Positions 22,625 through 35,330 of a stretch of DNA of 64,000 nucleotides are shown here, piece by piece (position 1 is the stretch's first letter; every line of letters begins with the position of its first letter). Origin of the DNA: Agrocybe praecox (lineage: Eukaryota; Basidiomycota; Agaricomycetes; Agaricales; Agrocybaceae); assembly GCA_964017145.1 (NCBI GenBank), contig OZ024848.1, forward strand, positions 3,422,501 to 3,486,500. Reading direction: 5' to 3'. A program made the translations under genes and the position numbers. The notes under the pieces were generated by a model, which did no database searches, was not told the DNA's origin, and saw nothing but the letters and a program-made list of their open reading frames with translations.

Positions 22625-23731
22625 AATATATACGGTATGGGATATACCCTCAGCCATAACCCCTTTTTCTCAATTTTGGTATTACCATAGCTTCTTTCTT
22701 GCCTCGCCGTCGTCCACGATCCTTATGTTGCAATGATGGATATTTATTCGCACCAATGCCAACATCTCTGAATTTCGATACCCTAATTTAAGACATGTTT
22801 CTGCTTTTAATTATAGCAATAGATTTTCCCATAACGCCTTCTAAATTTCCGAGCCAATACGTCAAAGACAAAAACGCCAGTAATTGCGGTCTCCTTTGGC
22901 CAGATAAAATTTGTTAAAATCCCGATTTCTCTTACTCAGACCTACTTCTACTCGAAACAGTTAGCATTCTCATTTCTGCCTACGCAGTCCATTAACGCCT
23001 TTATCATCTGCCCCCCCGTGAGCTCACGTTCTCGAGTCGTACTCGACTCGACTTGGAGAATTATATAAATCAATAATCAGAGAAACAGCCAGAGTTTATT
23101 ATGTTGGTCCATATGGTCGTACGTAGGCAACAATAGGAACAGCAAGAACAACCGTGCGCTCCCAGTAGGCTAGTAGGAAGTGCGGAACTGGACTGGAGCG
23201 TGTGCGCTACGCTCCTGCATATCCTACAGGATGGGCAATGGCCAAGGCCAAGGCCGTGTAGGGGGTACACCGGTAAGGTCGTGAATAAAATGCGTCAAGC
23301 TAGAAGGCGCGTGCGCGTGCGTGCGTGTAGGCAGTGGAATGGGATAAGAGAAAAAGATGAGAAGAGAAGAGACCGAAAAAACGTAGAAAGATACGAAGGA
23401 AAAGGAAAACGGATGAGAAAGAAGACTAAACAAAATGAAATGAAATGAAAATGAGAGGGCGATATGACCAATCCGACGAACATGAACATCAACCCAAAAA
23501 GGCAATGAACGAACCGACTCAAGAAGCCATTGATGCGTGATATTCGAGTTCTGGTTCGCGTTGTGAAAGGGTCAGTCTAATAGGTAGGTCAAATGATCGT
23601 CAGATGGAACCTATTATCATCATATCAGACCAACTCATCCACAAAAACAAACATCAAAAGAGAAAGAGTAGAGGGTACTCACATGCACATCCTCCCGAAT
23701 AAAGAAAAGAAACATCCGCCCAACGTTCAAC
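22625..23731 (-). repeat. 3' flanks of 7TM gene C and of LCP copy 4
   Basis: The first part (to about 22900) matches the 3' flank of copies D and F (AATATATACGGTATGGGATA). From about 23100 to 23731 the sequence matches, on the minus strand, the downstream flank of the intact LCP gene, including AGAAAGATACGAAGGAAAAG near 23387. No gene. Confidence 0.6.
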
Positions 23732-26420
23732 TCAATATTCCGACCCAGCGTAATAATCAACCAAATCGAACTCCTCCTCCACCTCTCCTTTCTCATCCAC
23801 ATCAGCGACCCAGGCACACACACCCAACCCACTCTTCCTTCTTGAGCCTAAGCCTAAGCCAGAATGCGCGGAAAGGGGAGAAGAAGAGCACCTGGGCGGA
23901 CTCCTCCGGTGCGTCATCGTCAGAAACACGATCATATACGACGGAGGGAGGACAGCACGCTGCTGCTCTTGTTTCTGCGTAGCGGACGCGGTTTGCAATT
24001 AGAAACCTTCGGAGGCTCAGGCGAACCTCTCATTGGCGTCTTCCTCTTTCCCTGTTCCTTCCCATTCGAAGGTTGGAGTTGATATTGAACGTGGGCATGC
24101 TCGGCTACGATCTTCTCGTCTTCCTCTTCTTCCACATCGACGACATCATCCCCCAGAGCCTTATGCACCACGATCGTCTCTGGTCCTTCAGCACCATCCT
24201 CTTCCTCTTCCTCTACACGCACATCTTCCTCTGCACGACCCTCACCCTCACCCTCAAACCGAACATCCAGCTCCCGCTGATTCACATCCTGAGCTCTCAA
24301 AAAACCCCGGAGGCGAATCGCGAGCAACGCATCTTGCATATACAGCTGGGCAGCTTGCTCGGCTTTGGCGGTGCTGTATGTGCATATCTTCTCCTTCGGA
24401 TTCTTCTCTGCATCCCCGACGTCATCTTCGACTTCGACTAGTGGGAAGCGCACAAAGTCGCCAGACCCATTCACGTTTGCGTTCTTCTCCTTTCCGTTTC
24501 CATTTCCATTTCCACTTCCATCACCCACACCCGTGCCCGCACTAGTCATCACTTCAAGCCACGCCTACCCATCACATCCCGCCCATACCACCTGTCCACG
24601 CCATACATGACCGTGTAATAGAGGTACACGAGCAGCTTGAGCGCGGAGGATGAGATTCGTGGACGGCGGGGTGTTGGACGTGTTGGACGTGTCGCTGCTG
24701 GGACGGGGACGGGGACTGAGCATGGCGAGGCGAGAAGAAGAATGCGATGACGACAACGCGACAACAGGTAGAGACACGGAAACGGGAATGGGTACCCCGC
24801 CGCTTCTGATAGGTTTAGGAACGACGATCACAAATTTTGGGTCTACCGGTACGGGTAGGGGTCATTTCTTCTCGGCTAGGACAAGGATAGAGGAGACGAA
24901 GGGGGAGGTGAAACGGTGGTGGAATAAGGAGGCGGTGGGAGGGAGTATGGTGGGGTGTCTTGTTGGGCTTCCACCTGTTTTTGCATTTGCTTCCCAACGC
25001 CAACGCCATCGAGGAGAGAGTCGATCGCCTTGAGCAGGGTCATATCGTGATAGTGATTTTGATCTGTGTCTCGTTGATGTTGGCGTCGTTCCAGAGACTT
25101 GGTATCCGAGTCGCGTTCGCGTTCAACGTTCATGTTGGACGGAATCTTGAGGAATTGGAGGCGGAATCGGAGTATGCACGACATGCATCTGCATTTGCAT
25201 TTGCACTTGGAACTGGACCTGCGCCCCTGGGAGAACAACAACAGTCGATGGCGATGGCGATGGAGGCGCGACGACGTGCTGAGCGGCAGCAGCAGACAAA
25301 GGCACCGGGATTATCTTCTCCCCCTCCTGCGACATCCCCTCCTGCGACTGCCCATGCCCACCCACACGATTCCGATTCCGATCTGCGACAATGGGAATAG
25401 GGATAGCAACCGGTCTCGTAACGCTCAACCCGCCCACGCCCACGTTCCCATTCCCATTCCATTGGACAGACCCAGAGTCCTTCCTCACGCGCCTCTGGGC
25501 ATTGGTGCTAGGAACGGTGCTAGGAACGGGGATACTGATACCGGCCTGAACATGTGCGAGGAGCAATGACGAGGAGGACGATTTGTTCTTTGTGAAGGCA
25601 TGAGGTTGCGTTTGAGTTGCGCGGAGGAGTGCGCGTGCATGGGTGCTTGTGCTTGTGCTGTTTCATGGGTTGGCGGATTTGTACGGTGAGGGGAAGGAGA
25701 TCGAGGTCGAAGTATGACTGGATGCGGATGTCGCGAACGTCACGGAACAAGTAGAGGTAGACGATGGTGAAGAGAAACAACAGGGAGACGATGATGCGGA
25801 AGATGCGGAGGAAGACCCCCCTTTCAGATTCTGACTCTGAGTCATTCCCGGGAGAAGTCATCGGGAGCGGGATGATCTTCTGCGCCTGCGCTTGAGTGTG
25901 GGTGTATGCGTGCGACGAGGAGCGAGGCAGAGCGTGCGTGCGTTTCCTGGTGCTTGGTTTTTGGCTTGAGGCATTTTTCGGTGTGGGCGAGGAGGGATGA
26001 GACGAGGGGGTAAGAGAACGAAGAGAACAAGAATAGGGAATAGCAACGACAGCGAATAAGTTAAAGTCAAAGTCTACTTTGACGCTGACTTGAGCGTTAG
26101 GTGATGATGGAGTCTGTCTGTGAGGTGATGTTGATTTCCTTGATATCGTCGTCGTCGTCGAGGATGATGATGCAGATAAACTGTACGCTGACATTTGCAG
26201 ATGACGACGAACGGGGGGCTGCGTTGCTCTCCGGGAGGGGGTGGATATGGATCGGGTAACTGTACGCGGCTCTGCGTGTGGTGCTGGCACATTGTCTGGT
26301 CTGTCCTCGCTTTAATTCAATTCCTTTCTGTGCAGTACGTCCAGGCAGGGAAGCTGAAGGGTGGATTGAGGTCAACAGAACCCAAACGGTGCTTTCAACT
26401 AGAAAGAAAGAGAAAGAAAG
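23732..26420 (-). pseudogene. LCP pseudogene copy 4 (most complete)
   Basis: The best-preserved array copy, with no extra partial copy attached. From its 5' end it has HLQMSAYSLSASSSS, VSVKVDFDFNL, LLLAHVQAG, VQMQMQMHVV, TPPYSLPPPPYSTTV (two PPxY motifs), SALKLLVYLYYTVMYGV, an intact core (CTYSTAKAEQAAQL to ELDVRFEG), VLPPSYMIVFLTMTHR and the tail FDLVDYYAGSEY with its stop at 23732. Frameshifts remain near 23990 (after EPPKVSN), near 24560 and in the N-terminal third. The core itself is open over about 24552-23950. Its start lies about 1.3 kb from the ATG of 7TM gene D on the other strand. Confidence 0.8.
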
Positions 26421-27589
26421 ATACTAAAATCAGATTACCCACATCACAAATGCTTGTCAAGTCCGAATCAGGCGGAGCCTGTCAAATCATGTGTCAAGTG
26501 CATTTGTCGAGCGCACTCGCGGCATCTCACCGAGCCGGTTTAATTCCTCACACGCTACCGAACTTCCTCAATCCTGTCCACATCTACGCGAATTCGTCAG
26601 TTTCTTCCCCTTTCCAGATTACACCACAAATTCATTACATCGACGTGCATATCTACCCCTATTCGCACTGAATATCACGTTTGCAAGTTTTCAGTGAGAC
26701 CATCTGGACCGGAAAATTGGCTTGGGTTTCATCGTTGGCATATCTCTTCTTGTAGCCTGCCAGAGTCTGGTAACCAAACTGCTTATCGCCGGAGAAGGAT
26801 ATTTAGACACCCGATAGGCTGTAGTGCCTGCGCTGAGTGTGGGTTGAAGAACCAGAAGGATTTGGAAATTAGCAATCAATCAGACATTTCAATCGTGTGT
26901 GTGTGTTAATTCAGATCTAGTTAGTAGTTTCTATTCGTTTTTATTTATGCTTCCTTCAAATGTACTGTTTTTTTTTGCTTCAGTCTTCAATTACTTGTAT
27001 CTTATGTCTCTTGTTCAAGGCACGTGTCCCGACTAGTTTCCGTTTGTCTGTCCCAGAACCTGGACATGGACATGGACAAACCTTATCACCTCTTTCGACA
27101 TCGGGTTCGAGGAACATATATATCTCCTCCACGTCTTCGAACGTACTGTTCTTGTTTCAAGTTAGTAAATGCCCTGCGGATATAACTGACTGTCAGAGCG
27201 GCTGGAAACGTTCATCGATCATTCACGCCCTTCGGGACCGGGCGCTTCCTCGGTGACATGTATAGCTTGCGCTCTGGGGTTTGTGTGGGGATCTATTCAT
27301 TTACTAAACAGGTGTTGAATGTTGATCAATGATGCATATGCTTTGCCTGTTGTGGATCACTACGTTCTTTCTCCATCGGTATGGGAAACTCCTGTGTCAG
27401 GTATGTAGTAACATTCCTCAAGGTACAGCTGAAGATCAAACTTAGTCTGTTCATCGAGGCTTCGAGTTTCGGTTGTTCTCAGTCTCTGTGCTGGTGCTGA
27501 TATACCGATTGAAGCCTGTATCTCTACTAATAAATTATCATAACAATATCATATGGCTCGCTCTTTTTGATACGTGACGTAGATCTTAG
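26421..27589. other. Divergent spacer D
   Basis: Non-coding between LCP copy 4 (-) and 7TM gene D (+). It includes the pyrimidine-rich LCP 5' flank (on the minus strand) and, from about 27030, the 7TM upstream blocks (CATGGACATGGACAAACC, then CTTAGTCTGTTCATCGAGGC). This is the only surviving head-to-head junction with a near-full LCP copy. Confidence 0.55.
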
Positions 27590-27691
27590 TGTAACTTGGC
27601 AACTTGATTCAAGCCCTCAGAATAGACGCTCGTAATAGTACTTAAAGACAGTGACTACTTGATTTAGGGTATTACAGAACTACGACCCATT
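27590..27691 (+). promoter_or_regulatory. Conserved upstream block of 7TM gene D
   Basis: The same block: GCAACTTGATTCAAGCCCTC, then GACGCTCGTAATAGTACTTA, ending at the ATG context CCCATTATGTCTTCC. Confidence 0.5.
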
Positions 27692-28993
27692 ATGTCTTCC
27701 CTGGGCAATGTCGCCTACCCCATATCATTTCAAAATTCAGTTATTAGTGGTAACTTAAATTCAACATTGTTGTTTCAATTTCTTGCAGGTAAGTACTGAT
27801 TTTGTGGAATGTAACATGGCTGAACAACTATCCATAGGGGCCTATATTGGGTTTTATTGGATAACATTTCGAATATACTGTGGGGCCATGCTGCATGAGG
27901 AAGGCACGAAATGCTAATCAATTTACAGCACGCAGGTCCCAGCCACGTCAAAAAGTGGTTACTAGCGTTCTGGCAGGACTGTTTGGTTGCACTCTTGGAG
28001 TTTTGATCGCGAACTGGCTTTTTACAGTTGCCTGCTTTGCGGGAGAAGAGGCCAACACCAGATCTGATATCTTTTATTTGACCGCGTTTCACCAGGCTAC
28101 TGCTGCAGAAACCATCATAGTTGCAATATTGACAGGATTAGGTCAGGTTCTTGCCGATGGTTTACTCGTAAATATCACATGATCTGTATTACTTCATCTT
28201 GCTGACAATAATTTTAGATATGGCGTTCCTGGCACCTTTTTCGTGGCCGGAAATACATCACACTTGCATTTCTGGGTATTTATATTGTTGAAATTGGTAA
28301 TTCAAATGTCTCTGTGTATTCCGAATTGTACATTGATATAGTTTTGCAGTGATGACCATTTCCATAATTGTCATGTATTTTCTCATTTTCCTAGAGCCAC
28401 TGCGCTATCAGGCAGATCAATTTACGCAGCAGACCAACATCCTGTATGCAACTAGTCAGTGTGTGACAGCTGCAACGAGTATGATTGTGTCACTTGCAAT
28501 TGGCATCAAAATCTATTCCTCAAAAACCGTGGATCAGAAGGCTCGAAGAAAATTCACGCAAATTGCTGAAATAACGATAGAATCGTCTGCCTTATACTCC
28601 TGCTCAACATTGATGAACGCAATCATCACGTTCGTCAATAGTAGCTCAGCAGTTTTGGCGTCTGCAGCATCTGCCCTCAATGCACAATTATATATCAATG
28701 CAGTTATGGCTATCACAACCGTAGGTGGATTGTGAATCCCCTTGCGGAGCCTCTCTGATCACCAGGAATTGATTTTATAGGCATTTGCACCGACCCTCAT
28801 GGTTGCTCGTCTCGAATTGAAAAAGAAGGATTCAACCGAGGAGTATTCAACCAATATGATCTCAGAACCAAGTGATACCGTTGTTAGTGCCTTTGCAGCC
28901 GCTGTTCAAAATCACAGCAGCTCTGGGATTCAAGAATTACCTCAAGTTGATGGCACAAATATCCGAAATCCTACTGCCAGTGAAGAAGTCTAA
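27692..28993 (+). CDS. 7TM integral membrane protein, copy D
   Basis: A close paralogue of A and C. Exons 27692-27788, 27838-27879, 27929-28167, 28218-28296, 28350-28720 and 28781-28993 give 346 aa, phases consistent, no lesion seen. Seven spans, IWRSW after span 3, DQKARRK after span 5, AFAPTLMVA in span 7, tail ending SEEV. The intron 5 donor is GTAGGT rather than GTAAGT. It is divergently paired with LCP copy 4. Function unknown. Confidence 0.85.
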
Positions 28994-29715
28994 AATATAT
29001 ACGGTATGGGATATTCATTTAGTTATAACCCCTATTTCTCAAATTCCGTATTACCCGTAGCACCCTACTTGCCTCGCCGTCGTCCATAGTCCTTATGCAT
29101 GCATATTTAATCGCACCAGTGCCAACATGTTTTTGTATATAATTTGGAAGCTTTTATGAAATCCTGATACCATAATTTACTTCTTCAAATTGGCAATCCT
29201 GTATTTCCTTGCAAGATATATTCTTCAGAACTTGCTGTCTATAATAAGAGTCGTGCCCATGATCATCAGAGCCTTCACATACAACACGGGTACCTTTGGA
29301 TGGGTGAATGGATCATGGACGGATGGATGTTCTCAGCCGATTGGCCTCGAAGATTCGGTGTGTCGATGGCGGGACATTATATTCTGTTTGGTTCATCATT
29401 AGAGTTCAACAAGTCTCCTTCTCGTCTCCTTCGCTCTCCTCGTCTTTGTCCTGCTTCCTAACTCGTCACTTCCTTGCGCTCTGCATTACTCGGGTACCCA
29501 GAACGCGGCAGGGAAAGAAGAAGGGAAGAGAAGACGCACCGGATATACGTGTGTTTGAAAGTGTCGTTTTGATCCGTCACGTTGTCCGGAGGAACTTGGA
29601 ACATGTTCAGCGTACCCACCATGGACAAGAACGACGTCAATTTCAATGATCTGACGAGCTCGTTTTCTTGGTCCAAGTCCAATTTGTCCCCGAAAGTGTG
29701 CGCAGACAGGAAAGT
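28994..29715. other. 3' flank of 7TM gene D
   Basis: Non-coding. 29415-29545 repeats 6670-6830 downstream of gene A. The duplicated sequence ends near 29715, where GCGCAA-rich AT sequence begins. Confidence 0.5.
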
Positions 29716-30597
29716 TGCGCAATTTTGGGTAAATCGCGCAATTTTTTAAAATTTAAGTGGAGTCATGTGCGCGGGTATTTGGACCAGCACGCGCAAATAT
29801 TTTAAGAATTGCACGCAACACTTTTGTGTGAGTGCGTGATTTTACTGGCGCGCAATTAATTAAATGACCGCCATAAAGGCACGTAGTGCGTCATTTACCC
29901 CCATCAACCTCTATATTCCCGCTTTCTAGCGTTCTTCGATGACGGAACGACACCAAGTAGATCAATCATGACTGTGGCAGATGGAAGGAAGACGTCAAAA
30001 GGTAGAATTCTGTAGAATTACCAATCCCGAATCCCGATTTATCATCTCACCCAGCGAGCCAAGATGCCGACCTACCGAGCTTTGCCGAAAGCAAAGCAAA
30101 AGACTGATCGGGTCAACATATACACGCGACCGACATATATTGGGCTGTATTTCCGATATACAAGCATTGGCGCCCGCCGTGTTCGACATTAATCAATTGC
30201 GAATGTCAAATTGATCGGCGGACACCCGAGTCCCATGTGATTCAAGTTTATTTATCGACGGTCGTGGGAAATTTAGACCTTGACTGCCTATAAGGTGTAG
30301 GGTGATCCCCCTCTTTTTTATCTATAATCAGAGGCATCACAATCGACATCTCACTCTTACAGGGTAAAGTTTCTAATATTCCATTTTAACTCCTGTACGC
30401 ATTGTGCTAAATGACAAACCATTCATCCCTACGTATGGGCATCTGTAACCTAACCAACCGACACGACTTTGCGTGAGACGGCATCTATCACGCCACCTCC
30501 TAAAGCTCAAACTCTCGTAATCATGCAAATATAAAGGTTCTTCATCCGCTGCCCATATCTACCATTTGCATACCTAGTCACCCAGCTTTCATCACAT
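29716..30597. other. GCGCAA-rich flank and possible LTR end
   Basis: 29716-29880 has several GCGCAAT/GCGCAA motifs; related sequence stands at 32220-32395 on the other side of gene E. At about 30166-30185 the sequence CATTGGCGCCCGCCGTG looks like an LTR 3' end (..CA) followed by a tRNA-type primer-binding site beginning TGG. No retrotransposon coding sequence follows, so at most a solo remnant is present. Confidence 0.35.
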
Positions 30598-31926
30598 ATG
30601 TGGTCCTCAGACCACGATAGGCCCATTTCTATCGCCGACAAAAGGGCGCTCATCAATGCATCTTTGAACTCAAAGTTAATACTTCAATACTTGACAGGTA
30701 TGTCCCAACCTGTGGAAGTATGCGCCTACATGCCCTTACTTCCTTACATAGGAGTGTATACTGCACTCTTCGCAGTAACTATCTACCCATATCGTGAGTT
30801 CTTACTTTATGTGGTGTGTCGATGATCCAGTTTAAATACTTTAACTAGTTTGCCGTCGTTCACGCAGCGCGCCAAACAGTAAAATAATAGTAGGCGCTCT
30901 AACGGGATTGTTTGCTACAGTCACCATACCGGCGTACATTCGTTGGTACATTACATCGTTGGTGCTTTGCAGTCAAGGAGACTCAATGTTCTCGATTTAT
31001 AACGGAGTTGTATCTGGAACAATCCTCAGATCGTCACAATACTGGATGCCAGCCCTCATCGTTATCCTTGATAAGATTTCTGTGTTATTTGCGGAGGCAC
31101 TCATGGTAATGCATATGAATCCATCCTTCCCCTTTCCATATAAGTTCTTACTTTGCTCCTGTTTTATCCCAACAGATCTGGCGATGTTTTCGCGTAACTG
31201 GTAATTCTATCAGGTGTCTTGTGCTATTACTAAGCCTTGTTACAGTCGAATTAGGTCATTATATATTCTTCCACCCTTCCTTTAAATCAACAAATTTACA
31301 CTTACTTTTGACTTAATAGCATTTTGCCTAGCCAGCATTGTATTCAAGACTCAGGAGGCCATGAACCCATCCTTCGTTAAAAGAGCTGGACTGGCATTTA
31401 TCCTCACCGCATTGCAAAATATTTCAATCGTTTTAGCCAGCATAACACCGACTTTGATTATATGTCAACGGATCTACGTAAATACCCAGGGGAACAGTAG
31501 ACGCCGGTACAAGCACATAGTCGATATTCTGATACAATCTTCTGCTCTCTGTTCAGTCTTTGCATGTTTGATGACGATTGCGTGTCTTCTGAATACATCG
31601 GGGCTATCGGTAGGACATATAAACACGGTGATATATATGTTCTATATAGAGATCATATCCTCTCTGATGGTGGTGCGTTCCGTTCATTCCCATGTTCAAT
31701 TTTCTTCACGAAGATTGTTAATTTTTTAACATTGAAGGGAATCTCACCTACACTTATGGTTTGTCGTTTATGCATAACCAGGGATAATGCGAACCACACA
31801 GCAGAGGAGTCATCGCTTGGAGTATCCTCTAGTTTTTGGTCACGACCCGGTGATGTACCTGAAGCTGGTGACGACACAGAAGCAGTTGGAGGTGCTGGGA
31901 CTCCGGAAGATAACGGATGCGGGTAG
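30598..31926 (+). CDS. 7TM integral membrane protein, divergent paralogue E
   Basis: The same six-exon plan as copies A-D but highly diverged. Exons 30598-30697, 30752-30793, 30849-31105, 31176-31254, 31320-31669 and 31738-31926 give 338 aa with consistent phases. Exon 2 (42 nt) and exon 4 (79 nt) match the other copies exactly in length. Motifs: IWRCFRV after span 3, NSRRRYKHIVDI (basic loop after span 5), QSSALCSVFACLM in span 6, ISPTLMVC in span 7. The tail is longer, Ser/Gly/Asp rich, and lacks the EV end. It sits in a segment bounded by GCGCAA-rich sequence and lacks the conserved upstream block, so it is not a simple recent copy of the array unit. Confidence 0.8.
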
Positions 31927-33176
31927 CTTCTATCACACGTATCATGCAGTCATATACTAAATTTGCGCCCAGTGGAGAATAGAGAAAGAGAATGCTCTCT
32001 GATATAGCAGACTTTGTACTACGCGTCCAACGCGGGCATGATCTTGACCACTATGAGCTGTAGAGTAAGCACCTGGAGGTCTTTCTGTAGGAGTAATGTC
32101 AAAGTGAGTGGCACAATATCCGGAGACAACATGAATGACTTGACTGAAGAAAGCGACGATTGCAGCGTGTGAAGTGGCTTGAGATAATACTGCAGATATG
32201 GCGGTCATTTAGGGGTAAAATTTCCGCGCAACTTTAGGCCATTTTTAAGCCTTATATCATCTAAGCCAAAAAAAAATTCTGTTATGTGGGCGGGGAAAAA
32301 GTTGCGCGCTTGTTTTGGTTGGCGCGCAATTATTTTTTCCCGTGCACCTTTATTTTTGGCACAAATGAGCGGCGCTCACATTTCAAACTCGGCGCAAATG
32401 GATAGATGGATAACAAGATGATGATGATGATGAGAAAGCGGAAGCGAGGAGACATAAATGGGATAAGATGAGAAGAGAAGAGAAGAGAAGAGAAGAAAAA
32501 ACCCAGAAAGATACGAAGGAAAAGGAAAACCAATGAGAAAGAACAAAAAAGAAAAGAAAAAGGAGAACGAGATGACCAACCCGACCGACCCGACCACCAA
32601 CCCAAAAGATAACGAACGCACCGACTTCAGAAGCCCTCATTGATGCAGATGCGTGATAATCACACAGGGAAAGGGAAAGGGGGGGAAAAAGGCTATCAAA
32701 CCTCGAACATAACAGATATCGACCGAGATGCGAGATGCCAGCCAGCCAGGCAACACTGACCAACCCGACACGAAGGAACCGACTCAAGAAGCCCTTTGAC
32801 ACAGCACAGCACAACAAAAACGCATCGACTCGTTCCGTCCATCGAACACCGATCAAGGTGGAGGACCAGAGGAGGCATCGGCATCACGCTGGTGCTGGCA
32901 ATGATAAAAAAGAAAGTGGGGAAGACTTCGAGTAAAGGTCGTCGTGTTGGATATACCTCGACTGGGGTGAAGAATGCGTAACGCGAAAGCGAAAGTAGAA
33001 ACAAAGAAACCAAAATAGAAGCCAAGGACGATCGATCATGATGCATGATCGGCCAGACGAAAGAGGGCATCAATGAACCTGTCATCATATCAGACACAAC
33101 TCATCCACCAGTAAAAGCACCCTGTTCTTCCCTCTCTTCCTCCCGAAACAAAACATAAAGGAACACCGTGCAACTC
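31927..33176 (-). repeat. GCGCAA flank, then 3' flank of LCP copy 5
   Basis: 31927-32215 holds no gene. 32220-32395 is the right GCGCAA-rich flank of the gene E segment. From 32396 (GATAGATGGATAACAAGATG) to 33176 the sequence matches, on the minus strand, the LCP downstream flank beginning part-way through it, so the outer ~450 bp of that flank are replaced by the gene E segment. Confidence 0.6.
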
Positions 33177-35330
33177 AGTACTCCAACCTAGCATAATAAT
33201 CAACCAACGAAGTACAATCGAACTTCAATATTCAATCCTTCTCCGACTCGTTCGCCTTTCTCATCCACATCAGCGATCCACGTGCCACCCCCAAACCGCT
33301 CTTCCGCCTAGAGCCTGAGCTTGAGCCGGAATGAGACGAAGGAGAAGAATAAGCAGAATAAGAATAAGAAGAATTAGAACGCCTCGCAGGACTCATCCGA
33401 TGCCTATCGTCAGTTCTTGCGCCCCTTTCCCATTCACAGCGGACGACGGCGAGCCAGAAACCTTCGTAGGCTCAGGCGAAGCCCTCATCGGCGTCTTCCT
33501 ATTTCCCGGTTCCTTCCTATTCAAAGTTGGGATCCGGGAGTTGACGTTGAACGTGTGCATGCTGGAATACGATCTTCTCTTCCTCATTCACATCCCCCAG
33601 AGCCCTATGTACTACGATCGTCTCTGGTCCTGGTCCTTCAAAGCTTCACCACCACCACCCTCCTCTTCTTCGTCTTCCTCTGCATGTCATGATGCCCCCC
33701 TCCCCCTCCCTCAAACCTAACATCCAGCTCCCGCTCATTCACACCCTGCGCCCTCAGAAACACCCCTCGGCAAATCGCAAGCAACGCATCTTGCACGTTC
33801 AGCTGGGCAGCTTGCTCGGCTTTGGCAGCGCTGTATGTGTACTTTCTCTTTTCCTTCTCTTTGCCTCCGACCTTCGTATTCCCCTCTTCATTCGTGTCAT
33901 CTTCGACTTCGACTAATGGGAAGCGCGCAAAGCCGCTATTTACGTTTTCCTTTCCATTTCCACATCGAGCAGCAGAAGCGCCAGCGGTCGTGGCGGCGGT
34001 CATCCCCATCCCACGCCTAATCATCACATCCCGCCTATACCGCCTCTACACCATACATGACCGTGCCATAGAGGTACACGAATAGCTTGAGCTCGGAGGA
34101 TGACTCGATTCGCGGACGGCGGGTGTGGGTGTGTCGCTGCTGCTGGGACTGGGACTGTTGCGGCCGAAACTGGGACGGGGACGGGGACGGGGACTGCAGC
34201 TGAGACTGAGCATGGTGAGAGGGAAAGTTGGACGATGGTAACGACGACGGGACGACGGGAAGAGGCACGAAAATAGGAATGGCTACCCTGCCGCTTCTGA
34301 TAGATTTAGGAACGACAATCACGATTTTATTTATTTTTCGTCGACGGGCACGGGCGGTACGGGTATGGGGGCCGGAGATTTCTTCTTCTCAGCTAGGACG
34401 AGGTCGTCTCCGTCCTCTCTGTGCGGCGTAGCGAGAGGAGACGAAGAAGAATTTGGATTCGAATGAGGAGACGCAGGAGACGATAAGGGAGACGAAGGAG
34501 GAGAAACGGTGGCGGAATAAGGAGGCGGTGGGAGGGAGTATTCGCGAACGGGATGATGTTCTTCTGCCCCTGCGCTTGAATCTGGGGGTATGTGTGCGAC
34601 CACGAGGAGAAGGAAGGCAAAGCGTGCGTGCGTTTCCTGCTGCTGCTGCTCGTTCTTTGTTCTTGTTCCCGTTTTCGCTGGTTGTTTTTCCTTTTCCTTT
34701 TGCGTTTCCTTTCGCGCCGCTGGTGGTTTTAACGGAAGATAAGCTGGAATTGGAACCACTATGCGCATGCGCATGCGCAAAGGCCAAGTTCAGAGTAAGC
34801 GTAGGGAGCAACTTGCGCATGAGGTTTTGATTTCCCTGATATCGTCGTCGTCGAGGAGGAGGATGCACATGCGGGGTACGCTGACATTTGCAGATGATGA
34901 CGAACGGGGGCTGCGTTGCTCTCCAGGAGGTATGGATTGGGTAACTGTACGCGGCTCTGCTGCGTGTGGTGGCTCGCGCTCGTGCTCGGGTAATACGTAG
35001 GGTGGGGTAGGCTGTCGGTTATGTGGGTCGTATCGTGTCGGGCATGTTGTCTGGCCTCGCTTTAATTGGTTTCTGTGCAAGAAACCCAACGACGTCTAGG
35101 CAGGGAAGGGAGGGGTGGGTTGAGGTCAACAGAACCTGGGAAGATAGATGATGGTGCTTCGACTAGAAAGAAAGAGAAAGAGAATAAAATCAGATACCCC
35201 TATTGTCAATCTCGTATAGCAAATATGTACGCACCAGACGAAAGAAAAAGAGGGACAGCGATAGGCAATCAAAGTCTTGTCCAATCCAATTCAATCGTGT
35301 CCTGTCCTGTCCTGTCCTCCTGGCCAAACA
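33177..35330 (-). pseudogene. LCP pseudogene copy 5, main part
   Basis: A decayed LCP copy. Recognisable from the 5' end: LHRNQLKRGQTTCPTRYDP, YVLPEHER, then KTYALL-region losses, EYSLPPPPYSATV (one clear PPxY), IVVPKSIRSGRVAIP, the core KYTYSAAKAEQAAQL to NERELDVRFEGG, and the tail LVDYYARLEY ending near 33177. The core is open but carries AICRGVF where the intact gene has AIRLRGF, and a frameshift follows at the acidic stretch near 33690. Further frameshifts lie between the PPxY region and the SSSELKL block. Not a working gene as it stands. Confidence 0.8.
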
